Shown here piece by piece: positions 23,073-35,900 of a DNA stretch of 64,000 nt. This DNA is from Marsupella aquatica (Eukaryota; Marchantiophyta). The first letter of the stretch is position 1; each line of letters starts with the position of its first letter. The notes under the pieces were generated by a model. That model was not told where the DNA came from, did not search any database, and saw only the letters and a program-made list of their open reading frames with translations. The translations under genes and the position numbers were made by a program. The stretch covers positions 5,828,001 through 5,892,000 of the forward strand of contig OZ316893.1 in the NCBI GenBank assembly GCA_973895155.1, written 5' to 3'.

Positions 23073-24656
23073 TTAAGCTAGCAATAACTCCTGCGTGTAC
23101 TTGTATTGACGCTTCCTGGGGGGCCTTTGTAAGACCTCATAGTCATTGTCATTGTCATTGTCACTGTCACTGTCTCCATCCACCTCAGTGTTCCCAAAAT
23201 CTATCCTCGTGCTGAACTGAGACCCCCTCAGTCGACCTCTAGCACGTCGAGCTATCCTCGGGATATATCTGTCCTCGTCGCTCCATGGTGAAAGGTCCAA
23301 TTTGCCAACCGCGGGCTGTGAAGCATTCATTGAATTGCCAAAGTCGATGTTAGTCAATGATCCATACACGGTCCCCACTATTTTTGAGAGTCTGTCCTCG
23401 CTGGATTCACCCCTATACTCTAGATGATTTACATCATGTCCTGTCATACCAGACAGTTCTTGTTCGCTGGAATCATTCTGACAGTCGAAAGCACTCATCT
23501 TCACAAGCTGGCAGGCTGCTAAAATTTCCGCCACGTCAAAACTCTCTATATAAGGAAATTTACTAGATATTAAGGTGTCCAGACTAGCGTTTCCACTATG
23601 CTCAAGTTGCAACATTCGTCCCACGACGTCCTTCTCTGATACGAACGAGGACGGCATGTTGGGGCAATCCTTATCCAGTTCGTCCCCAATGTCAGTGCTA
23701 CCTTCAGTACAACCAGTCAGTCGATTGTCCAAATCTCTGCTCATGTCCACCGGCACCCAAGAGTAGTCTTCAACTTCTGGACTCCAGTTCCGATTCTCGT
23801 TGCAAGAGTTGAACGTCTCTTCCCTCCTTGTCTGGTGCTTAGGTTGATCCTCCAAGTCCTCGTGGCTGCTGCTTCCTAGCTCACCTAGATCGTCATTAAT
23901 CGTTCGACGACATCCCTTGACGACATTTCCGCACCGGGGAGAAAATTCATATTTACTTTGTCTACACTGGCCTTTCAGGTCACATACCTTCTCGTGATCC
24001 TCCTCGCTGGATCGCTCTTCGGGTCGCTCTTCTGCTTGGTCATTCCACGCGTGCTCCTGCGACTGCCGATCCCCACTTGATGTCTGGGCCGAATTATGCA
24101 GACATCTAGGTTCATCTTTCTGAACTGCTAACGGCGCGACAAACCTAGCTATAAATCTCCGCACTGCAACGCCCGGAAGAGAACGTCGCGCTTCCACCCG
24201 ACCAGACTGCTTTCGTTGCCCGCAGTTCTGCTCCCCTTGCCCACAGATCTGCTCCCCTCGCATATGTGCCAGAGCTCTCCATTCTCGACGTAGAACTTCT
24301 CTATCCAATTTATCCAACTCACCCGGTCCGGAAGCCAAGTGTGGGCAAGTCGGCTCCTCCACTATTCCAGATCTCTGTGCGGGATCTTCCCGTGATATTT
24401 GACGCTGCTTCGACCGCTCTCCATTGTCTAATGTCCGTGCAACCACATCAGCGGGTGGAGCGGCCAAAGTATGAGTATAAAGCTGTGCAGGCCTAGGAGC
24501 ATCCAAACTAGCCCATGGCGACAAATTATCCACACGCGTTGATTCCGCGGAGTCTATTTGTAGGGAGACATAAAGATCGATGCCCGAGTAACACCAGATC
24601 GGTTTTTGCTCCGCATCTAGGGCGACGGAGTGTTCCACCACGGTCGTGGAATTCAT
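23073..24656 (-). CDS. Hypothetical 527-residue acidic protein
   Basis: An uninterrupted 528-codon frame in a genome of moderate GC is unlikely by chance, so this is probably a real exon or whole gene. I recognise no domain. It has a Cys/Gln-rich repeat near residues 130-150 (GEQICGQGEQNCGQ), a long Glu/Ser-rich middle, and a C-terminal tail with SD/ND repeats (DSDSDNDNDND). The tail is encoded by a cattgt hexanucleotide run (23140-23171) and is followed by the basic cluster PPRKRQYK, a possible nuclear localisation signal. A second minus-strand frame (24526-24858) overlaps its 5' end, so the true start or an upstream exon is uncertain. Confidence 0.5.
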   Translation of the reverse strand: MNSTTVVEHSVALDAEQKPIWCYSGIDLYVSLQIDSAESTRVDNLSPWASLDAPRPAQLYTHTLAAPPADVVARTLDNGERSKQRQISREDPAQRSGIVEEPTCPHLASGPGELDKLDREVLRREWRALAHMRGEQICGQGEQNCGQRKQSGRVEARRSLPGVAVRRFIARFVAPLAVQKDEPRCLHNSAQTSSGDRQSQEHAWNDQAEERPEERSSEEDHEKVCDLKGQCRQSKYEFSPRCGNVVKGCRRTINDDLGELGSSSHEDLEDQPKHQTRREETFNSCNENRNWSPEVEDYSWVPVDMSRDLDNRLTGCTEGSTDIGDELDKDCPNMPSSFVSEKDVVGRMLQLEHSGNASLDTLISSKFPYIESFDVAEILAACQLVKMSAFDCQNDSSEQELSGMTGHDVNHLEYRGESSEDRLSKIVGTVYGSLTNIDFGNSMNASQPAVGKLDLSPWSDEDRYIPRIARRARGRLRGSQFSTRIDFGNTEVDGDSDSDNDNDNDYEVLQRPPRKRQYKYTQELLLA

Positions 24657-24858
24657 CTAGGTTACCACCGTCGGTCCCTCGATTTGTGTATTGCAATCGA
24701 TCAGCTCGGCTAGATAGAGAGATTTGTAATCGCTCTGCGAAGCATATCAAATGAGCCGTGAGAGGCACTCGACTGATCAGACGTGCACCGCAAAACAACT
24801 GTAAGGGGAACCATTCAGACTCGTCAATGCAAATCTCTTCATGGCCGCTTTGGCACAA

Positions 24859-27800
24859 TCGCTCAGATCAGTGCTACAAGCCCTTCAAACTTGTGCTAGT
24901 TCCCGCCATGAAATATTATTCAAACTTGTAAAAGTACTCGCAAGCATGCACTGCAGACCTATGGCAGACGGAGGTTCGTCCCACAAAAACTATTTAAAAT
25001 ATCACCACGTCTCTCTTCCTACCCACCAATGGAATATAGAATTCAAAATGAATTTAAATCTCGTACGTTACTTCAAATATCTTCAGGTAGATTTTCATGG
25101 GCTTTTTAACTGCAGCTGGCGAGAGAAAACGTAATTAAAGTCTCCGTCATGACCAGTACTGGTGTTAATGCCAAGTCCGACACATGTTCTCGTCTTGGAG
25201 GATCGAATGTTGGAAACCCTAACGCTTTCCTCGCTGGTCTGAAGCACTATTTTTTCCTTATGAGAGTCTATAGAAACAACTGGCGATGGCGAACAAAAAA
25301 CTGGCCTGCATGTCTGGCGCGATCTACACGACAGGACGGTAAAAACTAAAGAGAAACAAAGGATGGCTGCAAGATCGAGGGAGAAGAAACCTGTACCTCT
25401 CTTGGCCGGTTGTACGTCGCGCGACCTATTGCGCACTAGCTTCTCTGCACCAATCTGCCATCAAAAGATCTCTATCCTGCTCCTAAAACGCGTCTCCCTG
25501 AGAGCAAGCCACCTGAGAGCAAGCCACTTTGTGCGCGGCCGCAGACTACAACGCGGTCAAATTTGCGACTAACGAGTGAGTGCGGAATCAGTTCTGATTC
25601 GTATATCTGCGGCCCCCATGCCGATTATCACCTGCCATTCCAATCTTCACAAGCACGAAACGATAGCTATCACTGCACGGCCCAATAAACATCGTCCGAC
25701 GACAAACCCTAACCCTAAACAATACAACCCTTGCTTCACGAGCACTCGATCTCGATGTCGACCTCTCCTCGTGAACTCGACGAGACTTGAATTGAAGAAC
25801 GTTCACCCCCAACCCAATTCCTCGCTCCAAGATCCAATTACTTCCCCTAGTATACCTTCTCGGTCGAGAAGAACTGGCCTAACCTTCCCATGACTTTACT
25901 CACGCGACATTCCTTTCAGTCAGATCGTTACTTTCGAGACTCTCCGAAAATCCCAAGCTCCTCCTCGATCCGTTGTACTCCATGGTTCCCTCTCCACCGT
26001 GCCCTTGTGCAGCAGTCCTGTACTACCCTCTCTATATTGTCCGATCTACTCGACCTCTGCTCGATCGCCGAACCGGAAGCTGTCAAATAAAACTGCGGTG
26101 GAGGAGTACGTTCGCCCATAAAATACATCGCTATGGATTGGGAAAATAATGAGGAACCTGAAGACTCGGTGGGACCAGAGGGTGGCTACAAAAGCCAACA
26201 GTCCGAAATGAGGAAAATACAGTAGATTCAGCTCTTATCCACCGGATAAGATATTTTTCCTCCAGATACTTCCACGCTGTCTGCCGGAAGAAATGTTTAC
26301 CACACAATTAATTAATGGACCAAGGCTTATTTTTTGATACGCTCGTGGCTCAGATCGAGGCAGGCGATGTCATCAGACACAGAGTCAAGCAATTCAAAGC
26401 CCTCCACTCGAAGTTGTGCATTAAAAAACTTAAAACAAAGCCAGCTGCCGCTTTATATATGATAAGTCCAATTTCTGGTGTTTGGTGAAGCTAGTTGACT
26501 CCAACTTTGGGCTTCATTAGAGGGAGAATTGTTTGCCTACATGTATCATCGAGAAACTCCAATTATCATCTCTCACTGTAGCTTGTCAATCGAGCAGTCA
26601 AATATTGAATCAGGATCTTGCTTCTGACATTCAGAACGGTATCGATCACCCTGGATGCCTTTTCACCGCAATCCAAAATATTGAATCAGGATCTTGCCTG
26701 ACATTCAGAACGATTTCACTAGGTCGCAAAGCCACACGCCTGTCCGTATTAATGTTGTGGTCAATCCATTTGTAAAAGTCGACGCACTAGCTTCCATATT
26801 TTCTTCACGTTTCCAGCTCGTCAGGGCCAAATATATTGGGGACAACGGAGGCAAGGTGGGATCGCAATAGTTTTGAGAGTAAATTAGTGTAATTCTCACG
26901 ACCAAAATTCGACAGTAGTGAGAAAATTTTGGTCGTAGATCGAATTACTTCTCGTCAGTTTTTACTTGACTGACCTTAAAAATATTCATATCGTTAATAT
27001 ATATATTGGTGATCCACTTGCAATGATGTCGCCAGCGTCCTAATCGGATTGACTTTGAGACACGGAGAAAAGACCACTGGGGACGTCTGGGTCTAACTGG
27101 TTAATTATGGAAGACTGAGTCGACTGCAGTAAATGGAGAGACTTAGCCAATGTATCTTGTATTTACGAATTTACTGCATTCTGACTTAAAGAAGAAATAC
27201 GTAGGCACGAAATGCAGAAACTTATGGTAGTTGTTTGGGAACGAGTCTGGTGTACAGCTCTCCAAACTGAATCTCAATCCGCCCTTTCAGAGTCATTCTT
27301 GAGAGTAATGTTATATACCTGTGAGGGCCTGAAAGAAGGAGTTGCCTCTTGTTCTTTCGTTTTTTGGAAGAAGTACCTTCCTGTCTTGTTTCCATCGCAG
27401 TAAACTTTTTGGCTCGCTAGCTCTTATCGGCATCCGATTAGAGATTGCAACAGTATATATTGTGAACAATCTAATCAGTTCCTGGAATTTACTTGGGAAA
27501 TCCGGGAGCATTTATTGGACTCTCAATTTCTTGGTGACTATAACGCGATTGACAGCCATCCGTAATTTAATGTATCGAATCAAATCTCCAAGGATATGGA
27601 GCTTTGACTCTTTCTACGACTCAGTATTGGGCCAGGTCCACAACTTTTTATCGTTTCGGTGCTCTTGTGAGGTCTACTCAAACACCACGTCCTGTCTATA
27701 TTCGCAGGATATATCATTTCCACATTAACCCGTCGACCCAGCACTGCGGGGGTTGAAGTGTCCAGGTTTTTAGCTCAACGGTGGACTTCACAATTTATCG

Positions 27801-28139
27801 GACTCGCCCAGTTGATCGATACTTGAGAGCCCAATTTAATTCGAGTGTTAATTCGCTATTGACCTAGCTCAAATCGGAAGGGACCTGTCCTGCGCAGGAC
27901 TTCGGAGACTCAGATGAGGAATGAGTGGCATGGTACAAATGTCGAGCAGGAGCCAGAATCGATCGCTACCTCGTAGGGGCGTCAAGAGCTAGCTGCACTT
28001 CAGGGAACATGAGATTGTGGTAACTTCCATGATGTTAAAGCGCCATAATCTCCAATCCAGCTTCATAGATCGATATTGTGATAATTCAAAGGAGGCAAGT
28101 TGTTACGTATCTTCTCAACCAATCTAGGCCCCCTTTTTC
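24859..28139. other. Intergenic spacer; telo-box motif and one short direct duplication
   Basis: Two overlapping telomere-like motifs, aaaccctaaccctaaa, lie at 25704-25719. Such telo-boxes are common in plant promoters. A ~35-bp direct duplication (attgaatcaggatcttgc...gacattcagaacg) occurs near 26604 and 26679. No gene is supported. Confidence 0.45.
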
Positions 28140-28203
28140 GAACGCACTACTCGAAGAGCCATGACTCGCGATCGTTGGTTATGGATCTTCGAGTAGTGCG
28201 TTC
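28140..28203. repeat. Short perfect-type hairpin (23-bp arms, 18-nt loop)
   Basis: The arms 28140-28162 and 28181-28203 are inverted copies (gaacgcactactcgaaga... and its complement) with one mismatch. The arms are much longer than expected by chance. It could be a foldback remnant or a small-RNA precursor. No flanking duplication is visible. Confidence 0.6.
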
Positions 28204-31200
28204 CAAACCAAAGCTGATGAGTATATTGGGAGTTTTCCAAACCCATGGCTGTTCACTTCAGCACATTGCTAAAGAATATTGGACTCTTTAATGCAGTTTC
28301 GTATGTATATCAATTATGAGGTTGTTATATTGCTGTTCTCTGCCAGGTTCACGCAAGGATTAGCCTGATGCTGCTCTGGACCGCACGAAAGTTACAACTC
28401 AATCACCTTCACCGTGCCCAAAGACTTGGAGCAATCATTATCCAGAATCGCCACCAGGTTTATATACATTGTTGCACGAATTTTAGTGTGAATACCCTCT
28501 TAGGAGCGATAACCTATGTAAATTGAGCACTGAAAATCAAATCAATGTAATCATGAATCTTTTTCCAATTTTAAAAGTTGTCTCTTTGCTATATCTCAAT
28601 AACCAGTTACTCTGCATTAGAGCTAGTCAGACATGAAATATTGACATCGTGAAAATTTTGTTTCTCGCGTTTTAGTGGCACACTCTTCCTATACTATTAT
28701 TTGCATATGACACAAACATGACTTCCCTACCAACGCTTCCAGGATCTTCAATCTTCAATCTCCGCAGTAAGTAACCCAAAGTTCGCTAGCTTGTTCATCA
28801 AAAGTAAGGTACACTACTTTGACAAGTTAGAATGTCGGTTTGTCGTCCAACCCGTGATGAGTCATTAATTATTACAAGTTTTGTTCAAGTATATAACTCC
28901 ATAGTTATTTTTTTCCTTGTTTCGTACCAGGAACGTAAGTTACTCTTAATTGACGGCTGTCAACATCTGAATGTCCAGAAGCGTGGTAGACTTGATCAAC
29001 CTCGTTTGTCTTCGATCAACATTTCATAGCAATATGGCGGGAGAAGCCTTTCGAGCTGCCAGTTCTGACTGATCGATCGAGCGTTACTTATCAATATTAA
29101 AGTATGGTGAACGAGTGTCACAGCCACTCCTGCCGGACTGAAAGCGTTTTGAGAGCAAGGTAGATTCGGGGATCTAGTGGTACCGAAAAGAGAGCCGTGG
29201 GATAGATTGGACTTATGCCAAAGACGTGTACGACGACGAGGCGAGCCTCGGCAAACTCGCTTCCCGGGCGAGGCCTGTGCAGCAAGGGACTCGGAGTCTC
29301 GGGCCCTGACCCATCGAATCCGCTCTGGGCGCCCAATCATGAAAACGGGTGTGAGGGCTCCTCCACAGTAGTTTTAGAAACGCTACAGTTCTACTGTACT
29401 GCGGTGCCTCCATGACTAGCCATCGGTCGTCTGCTTTCTCAAGAACTTACTCCAGAGTATTTCATTCGGGCTTGGTTTTGCTGCCCGAACGACAATTACG
29501 GTGTACTACTGTACATTGTGCTACGCGTCCGTCACTTGACTCAGGTCACAGAACTTCAGATCGTCTATATTTGCATGATATTTTGATTACTGAAAAGAAG
29601 CCTTTCAGGTTCTATGGGGTTCACTAGTCTCAAGATCTCGCTAGGAAGGTGAAGATGATCTAGCGTACTGTACGCGCTACATTACGAGTAATGCACTTAA
29701 AAGGGAAACCAATAAGAGCGCCGAGATTTAATGTTTCAAATTCAAAACCAAAGTGTGTTTAAATTTGTTAGGTGTACCCTAGCTTGCTGCTTGTTTCAGC
29801 TTCAATCTTCTCTTCTCGAGAGCAGAATCAAGCAACAAGGGGTAAGTCCTCTGCACGCTGATCATTTGCAGAAAGTCTCACTCCAACAATACCTGGATTC
29901 TGGCTACAGTGAATGCTGCATGTTGACAGGAACTCGCAGTGGTTCATTGACCTACTCCTCCCGATTTACCTCGTACGTCAGCGCCTCTACTTCCACTCTC
30001 AGTTTTCCATGGATTCTTGCTTTGGATCGTTCTATTTAGTAGTGTGGCTGGTTTGTAGAAATCTTCATGAACATATATCACTGTGCCAAAGGGAAAAATG
30101 CCGAACCAGGAGACAGGGCTCAGGGGCACAACAACCCAATCTGCATGAGCAGATATATAGAGGTACATAAATTTCCTGAATGAGTTCCTTGTTGCAGGTG
30201 GGAATGTGGACTTGACCTTGATTAACGTGAGAGCCCAGTTCAGTTCCGTACACTCTGCTCTTTCCCTCCTCCACCTCGGGCCTCACCAGCAGAGGCGTAC
30301 ACAAATCCGTGTCCATCCCTGTAGTTGTTTGGTACTCTCATCACGCATCAACGACTTGGTCACTTCCAGCCTGGAAGGACATCGATGTGTAGAAAAAATT
30401 GTACTGAAACACATCAACATCAGAACTGAATTAGTAGACTGACACCTTACGCATCCCCAATATGTGTCGTGCAATCCAAGAGTGGCGAGGAAAACTAGAA
30501 CTGAAATTTCATCAGGTTTTTGCATCGTGTGTCTTTTGAGACGTAGTTTTTACTCTGCGAACTCGGTGTCTTCATAGACATGTACGTTAGCTCTGGACAG
30601 AAGTGGAGTTCGAAAGTTGACTAGAAGTACAAAATTTTGGAGTTTAAGCAAAAATTCTAGTGGTGCTGCTGCCCGTGATGTTTAGCAATTTCCTCCTAAT
30701 TACGTAAAACTAGTTTCGGGTCGGGATATATGAACACTCTAGCTCAAATGACTTTCATGGGAGCAGGGGACTCGCTGCTGTCTGAGAGCCCCTCGGAGAA
30801 CCCTGTTAGCGTGATTGTTACAAACACAAGCTGACGCCGTGTACAGTCGATTTGGTGAATTGGGTGAGATTTAATACCTGTAGAGAACTACATTTGGGTC
30901 CACTCGGATTGTTTTAATGTCAAACAAGCATGGCACCTACAGTGTCTGCCAAAACCTCTTTGGTTAAACAGGACATTTGCAAAGGTAACGGAGATTATAA
31001 CAGGGAAGGGGTTAGAAGGGGTTAGCGTTGTTAGCAGGGCAACAGGGAAGAACACTAGGAGTGTGTTAATCTAGATTTGAGAATATTAGTATTTTTTAAA
31101 ACCAAAAATAGAATACTCCAGGATATTTAAAAACTATAAAAAATATATTTATTTATGTTTTAGGGTAACTCCCCAGGTAACTTACACCTTCCCTATAAAA

Positions 31201-31611
31201 AAAATTTAATGGGCTTAGTAAAAGACTTATAAATGTACTTATGTGTAATCTTGATTAGCTTAGTTTGCAAATGACCTGGCAACCCTTACAAAGCTAACCC
31301 TGATAAATATCTTCTTTGTGTGCGATGGGTTGAAAAAAAATAAGGCAATGAAGACCTCAAGTGGAAGAAGCTATTGCCTGAATTACCGCTCCTTTTGTGA
31401 TGATGTCAGGATGCAAACTAGGGATTCATTGGCCACCACAACATCAACTAAGGTCTACTTGCCATCTCGTACTATGGTACAATCAAGGCGTAATCTTTGT
31501 GGTGGAAGACCAGGCAAACCAAGAGCCATCTCCTATAGCACATGTACCAAGATCCCAAACGTGAGAACCTGAGAAGTATAGAGCACCCTTGCACAACATC
31601 ATAAACAACTG
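28204..31611. other. Intergenic spacer before the LINE; no gene seen
   Basis: Several short ORFs at 29100-30500 match nothing recognised. A GC-rich patch is at 29230-29340. The AT-rich tract at about 31080-31170 (agaatactcc...ttttagggt) resembles one at about 40905-40985, which suggests a dispersed repeat family. Confidence 0.45.
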
Positions 31612-31624
31612 TGGTTTATCAGTA

Positions 31625-32934
31625 CTTTTTTTTCTTTTCTTTTTTCACAATGGAAAACCCCCCAACCAGGGGAGCACCGACCTGGGGACAAAAGCCGCCC
31701 AGGACGAAAGCGCCAGGGCCAACGGCAACAGCAGGCCAAAAAACAGAAAAAAGCTAGTCGGGCCATGGAACATGTTTCAGGAGGATGGCCCGTCCAGCCA
31801 TTGAGAGGCATCTGTTGTTCCAATTGAACAACCTCTTTCTAACTTTCCCAAGCAGAAGTTGTTTTCTTGAGAGGGTCGGACTTTGTATCCGATGGGGCAA
31901 CCAAGGTATTCTATGATTTCCTTAGCAATCTTGCATCCAGTATCAGTCAGCCAGCTGGGATATAGACCTCCTTCCAAAAACAAGGGGATGATCCGGGATT
32001 TGTTAACGTTGAGAAGAGCCCCCGAAATGTTTTTGTAATGTTGTATAGTTTCTCTTGCAATGCTGAATTCTTCTTCTGTTGCAGTAAGGAACATGCCAGT
32101 GTAGTCGGCAAACAATTGGTGACACAGGCTGCTTTCTTCTCCCAGATTGAGTCCTTTCAGGCTCCCCTCATCCATTCTGTGCTTGATAAGAGCCATCAGC
32201 GGTTGAGTCATTAAAGCAAAGAGAAGCGACGAGATCGGGCACCCCTGTCTTACCCCCCAACCCAGCTCAATTGCTTCAGTGAAACATCTGTTGATATGAA
32301 CTTTCAAAGCCGTATCCTCAACCAGCCCCCTTATCAAGGTGATTACCCTCTCGTCAAAATTCATGGCCTTGAGTACGTCCCACAGGAAGGAGTGCGCAAC
32401 TCTGTCATACGCCTTCGTGAAATCCAGCTTTAAGAAAATGCTCTCTAGATGGTTAATAGTGGCGTGCTCTTGTCCTAGTTTGAATGTTATCAAATTATCA
32501 AGGATGTCACGCCCTTCCAGGAATCCAGATTGTTGAGGGTCAATTAATTTGCTTGCTACTCTCTTCAAGCGATTCGCCAGAATCTTAGCAACGATCTTCT
32601 CAGTAAGAGTTAGCATGGTGAGCGGCCTCCAGTTGCTCAGCTCCAAAACCTCTTGGTTCTTAGGAATCAACTTTATGATGCCAGCGGAAGCCCTCGTAGC
32701 TAGCTTCCCATCTTGCCAAAAAGCGTGGACCATCGCAAAGCACGCCATTTTCATATAAGCCCACCCTTTGTGAAGAACTTCCACCGTCACTCCATCAATC
32801 CCTGGTGCCTTGTCTTTCGGGAGGTCGAAGACGGTTTTTTCTATTTCCTCCTCACTCGGGGTCGCAGCCATCATCTGGTTCTCTTCTTGTGACACTTTCT
32901 TTGTTATTAGCTTCAAGGCTACCTCCCTTTGCTT
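31625..32934 (-). mobile_element. 5'-truncated, internally deleted LINE (non-LTR retrotransposon)
   Basis: The insertion is flanked by a 13-bp duplication, tggtttatcagta, at 31612-31624 and 32935-32947. Its 3' end on the minus strand is an A-rich tail (T-rich at 31625-31647 on the plus strand). The body begins inside the reverse-transcriptase region, so the endonuclease and ORF1 are missing. The thumb and RNase H part is reduced to a short 3' piece, indicating an internal deletion. The 13-bp duplication and A tail are typical of target-primed reverse transcription. Confidence 0.85.
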
Positions 32935-32997
32935 TGGTTTATCAGTATTACACCATAGGAGATGGACCCTTGTCATTGCAAGGATTGAGTCACACAA
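31777..32997 (-). pseudogene. LINE reverse transcriptase fragment with damaged catalytic site
   Basis: The 406-codon frame has the order typical of plant LINE RTs: PKDKAPGIDGV, NWRPLTMLTLTEKIVAKILA, QSGFLEGRDILDNL, LDFTKAYDRV, GVRQGCPISSLLFAL. The catalytic FADD motif reads FADY (Tyr codon at 32101-32103), so the second metal-binding Asp is lost. The first Asp in LDFTKAYD remains. About 20 N-terminal codons lie in the target duplication or beyond it, so they are host sequence read in frame. The C-terminal end is frame-shifted: conserved residues continue in another frame at 31770-31830. The protein is not expected to be active. Confidence 0.88.
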
Positions 32998-35900
32998 GTG
33001 CTAGAAGAAGCGGGGCCTGAGGGGAGGCTCGATCACAAGAAGGGTGCTGTAACCCCAACGATGCATACTTGTCAAAAACTCCTCTAACTAGCCAGGTCAG
33101 AATTCTTTCACTTGGTTAGCATTCACAATACATGCAGCAGAGATTTTATTATCGGGGCATCCTTGTTGGGACTGGGATGACATCTTAGCTGCGCTGCCTG
33201 CATTAAATCTGGGGAATGCACATATACACCAAATGCTTAGACCCCTGACTTGGCCCTCACTCCAAGAAAAAAGTGAACCCCTCCATGATTGTGATCCCTT
33301 CCCTGTTACAACTTGTTATTTTTAGTTTACTATAAAAAGTTTCGATGTTACTTAATAATTTAAACTAGCCCCGACTACCCGTTCTTTGAACGTAAATAGC
33401 AGAGAGTACAATAAAAAATTATCAAAATATATTTTCTATCCATATTCTTTGAAAGATAATGAAATGATAAAAAAAATTCATCATTTTAATAGTCAAATAT
33501 AATATACCCTTCTCCTTTATGCGCACATGAGTATTTTTTAATGCACATATGTTATGGTGGGGCCATAGTGCATATAGAAATTATCAAGGAAAACTGATAT
33601 GTACATACATCATGTCATGAGTTTCTCCCATGCACATGATGGCCATAGAGTTACTGTCTAGAGGTTTCACTCTAGACCTAGGCTCTTAAAAGTAGACTTG
33701 AGTTGGCGTTTTAATAGTAAGATAAAGGAGGCCATGGGCTTAGACAAACGGGCTCAGATTGCTCTGGTTGCATAGAACCATATCTACAGTAGCTGGTACA
33801 GCAAGACTTAAATAATTAATACAACATGGTGCTGTGCTAAATCTACAGCTCGTTAGAGGGTGGGATCGTGTAGTACCGCATCCCCATGGGCTGTATTATT
33901 CACAATCCCGCCTTGCCCTATGTGAGGCAAGTGGCATTGTTTTAATCTTGTCGTTAATGGAGAGCCCACAAAACCCAGTCCCAACCAAATCTATACTTTG
34001 CCATTATTTATAATTGTCAAATGGCTGTAACCCACACTGGGTGCAGACTGCCAATCTATTATTTAGTTACCATGGTCATCCAGGTGTCTCACAATTAGTC
34101 AGCTGCTGTCGTCCAATGTTTGGTGGGAGTGAGCGGATGCCCAAACATGCTTGTTCTGGTGCATTGGAGGCAGCTTCTACCAGGTGGCCAGCTAGGGTTT
34201 CAATTATACACCGGCCGGTGGGGATTGAAAAGTTTTTTTATTGAGGACCTCTCACTAAAGTCTTCCCCTAAACTCAAATGACTTCACATGCAATCCATAG
34301 TGCCCATGTGGGCCTTTGACTACAGAACTTGCACTTAGAGAGATTGGACTGTATCTTGGACCAGGCCTGCTAAGCATATATTGTTTTGTACAAATAATTC
34401 TCCCTCTAAGTGCACTTCATAATTGAAAAACCCTTGCTAGTTGCTGAAAGGTGCCTTGTTCTTCCTTCTTGCAGCCCAGTTTGGAGTTTTTGGGGCTACT
34501 AAGTGCAAACAGGCCAAAAACATTTAGCTGACAGCTATGTAAGTGCAACCCCTTATAACTGTACATCAACACTAATTGAACTTAAACTTAATGATAAGTG
34601 CATGGCATCTGTCAGTACAAATTTTACTAGAGGATAGTGAATGACCCTTAAGGGCAGGGATGTACACTTGAGGGTGAAACACGGGGGCCATTGGACATTG
34701 AGGTTCTGTAGCTCTTATGGATAAATGCACTTATACACATCAAGGGCACACCATATGCTTCTTCAGGACAATATTGTGCACCTTCAAGATCTTGACAACT
34801 GTCTCGTTTGGACTACCTCGGTTGTGGAATTCCAAATCCCCAGCCATTGATAATATCCAGCACATTCGGTCCCCGTACAATCATGCAGGAATTTCAGATA
34901 TGCCCTCCATCGACGGGCCCGGACTTCCCTGCTGCAAATCGCGACGATCGGAGCGGTTGGATCACAAATGGGTTCATCATTGTCGTTACTTTGGTTCGGT
35001 GCCCAAAGCTGGCTTTCATTGATGAGGTGCACAGTTGCACAGTTGCACACCTCTTGAAGAAAAAAGAAAGCATCCTATCAATAGCCACAAGTCGCTGAGA
35101 CGCGGAGAGTCAGCCATGTGAATGCTCGAAAGGTCGCAATAAGGGACGCGGAGAACCGAACGACCTTGGTGTGGATAGTTGGATGAGGCTGGGCCCACAC
35201 ACTTCCGCAGCCCGACACTCCTGTGTCCTGCTCACAACACGGTCTCTCGACTCTCTCGGGCCAATTCTCGAGCCCCGAGGTGACTATCAACGGCGAATTT
35301 TAGACGGCCTTGACTGGATGTACTGAGGGGATGAGATGATCCAGTCGTTCACAACAAATTTGAAGAATCTGGTCATGCTTCAGATCCACACTTCCGGATG
35401 GCAACTCTAGCTGAAAAAGGATGCGTGATTGATTGTTAAAGACTCGGAGTGCAGGCACGGTTCACAGAGGGTATATGTAGATTGGTGAGCGGTGCAGTTG
35501 GTGGTGTATTGTTTCTCAGACAGGTTGCTTATTTCCAAAGGCAGGGGCAGCCAAGCTTGATTGAAAGCGGCGAGGTGCAGAGGTGGGCTGACAGATAGTA
35601 GTGCTACTGCTGGAACGATGGCCTCAGTCCTAAGCAGTGCCGGGAAGGTGGGACTGGTGACAATGAGTTTCGGCTACATGGCTCTGCGGATGACGACCTC
35701 CCTCTCGCGGAGAGTGGATTTCTCGACTGCAAAAGGATCCCCAGTTGCTCCAGATCAGGATCCTGGGGTCTCTTCTCAGCAGCATGAGTCGGTGAAAACT
35801 AATTCGCCAGACGCGCATGTCCAGTGCCTTCACACAGCTCTTCGATGATCGATAGGAGAGCTTTGTGGAGATTCGTGGAAAGAGTGTACAGAGATCCGAC

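Noticed and set aside
24526-24858. 110-codon minus-strand ORF
   Set aside because: It overlaps the 5' end of the 527-codon ORF in a different frame. It may be leader sequence. No domain is seen.
31599-31823. 74-codon minus-strand ORF next to the LINE
   Set aside because: It is the LINE 3' remnant in another frame and its A-tail, not a gene.
34717-35290. Cluster of short ORFs on both strands
   Set aside because: The frames overlap one another and none resembles a protein family.
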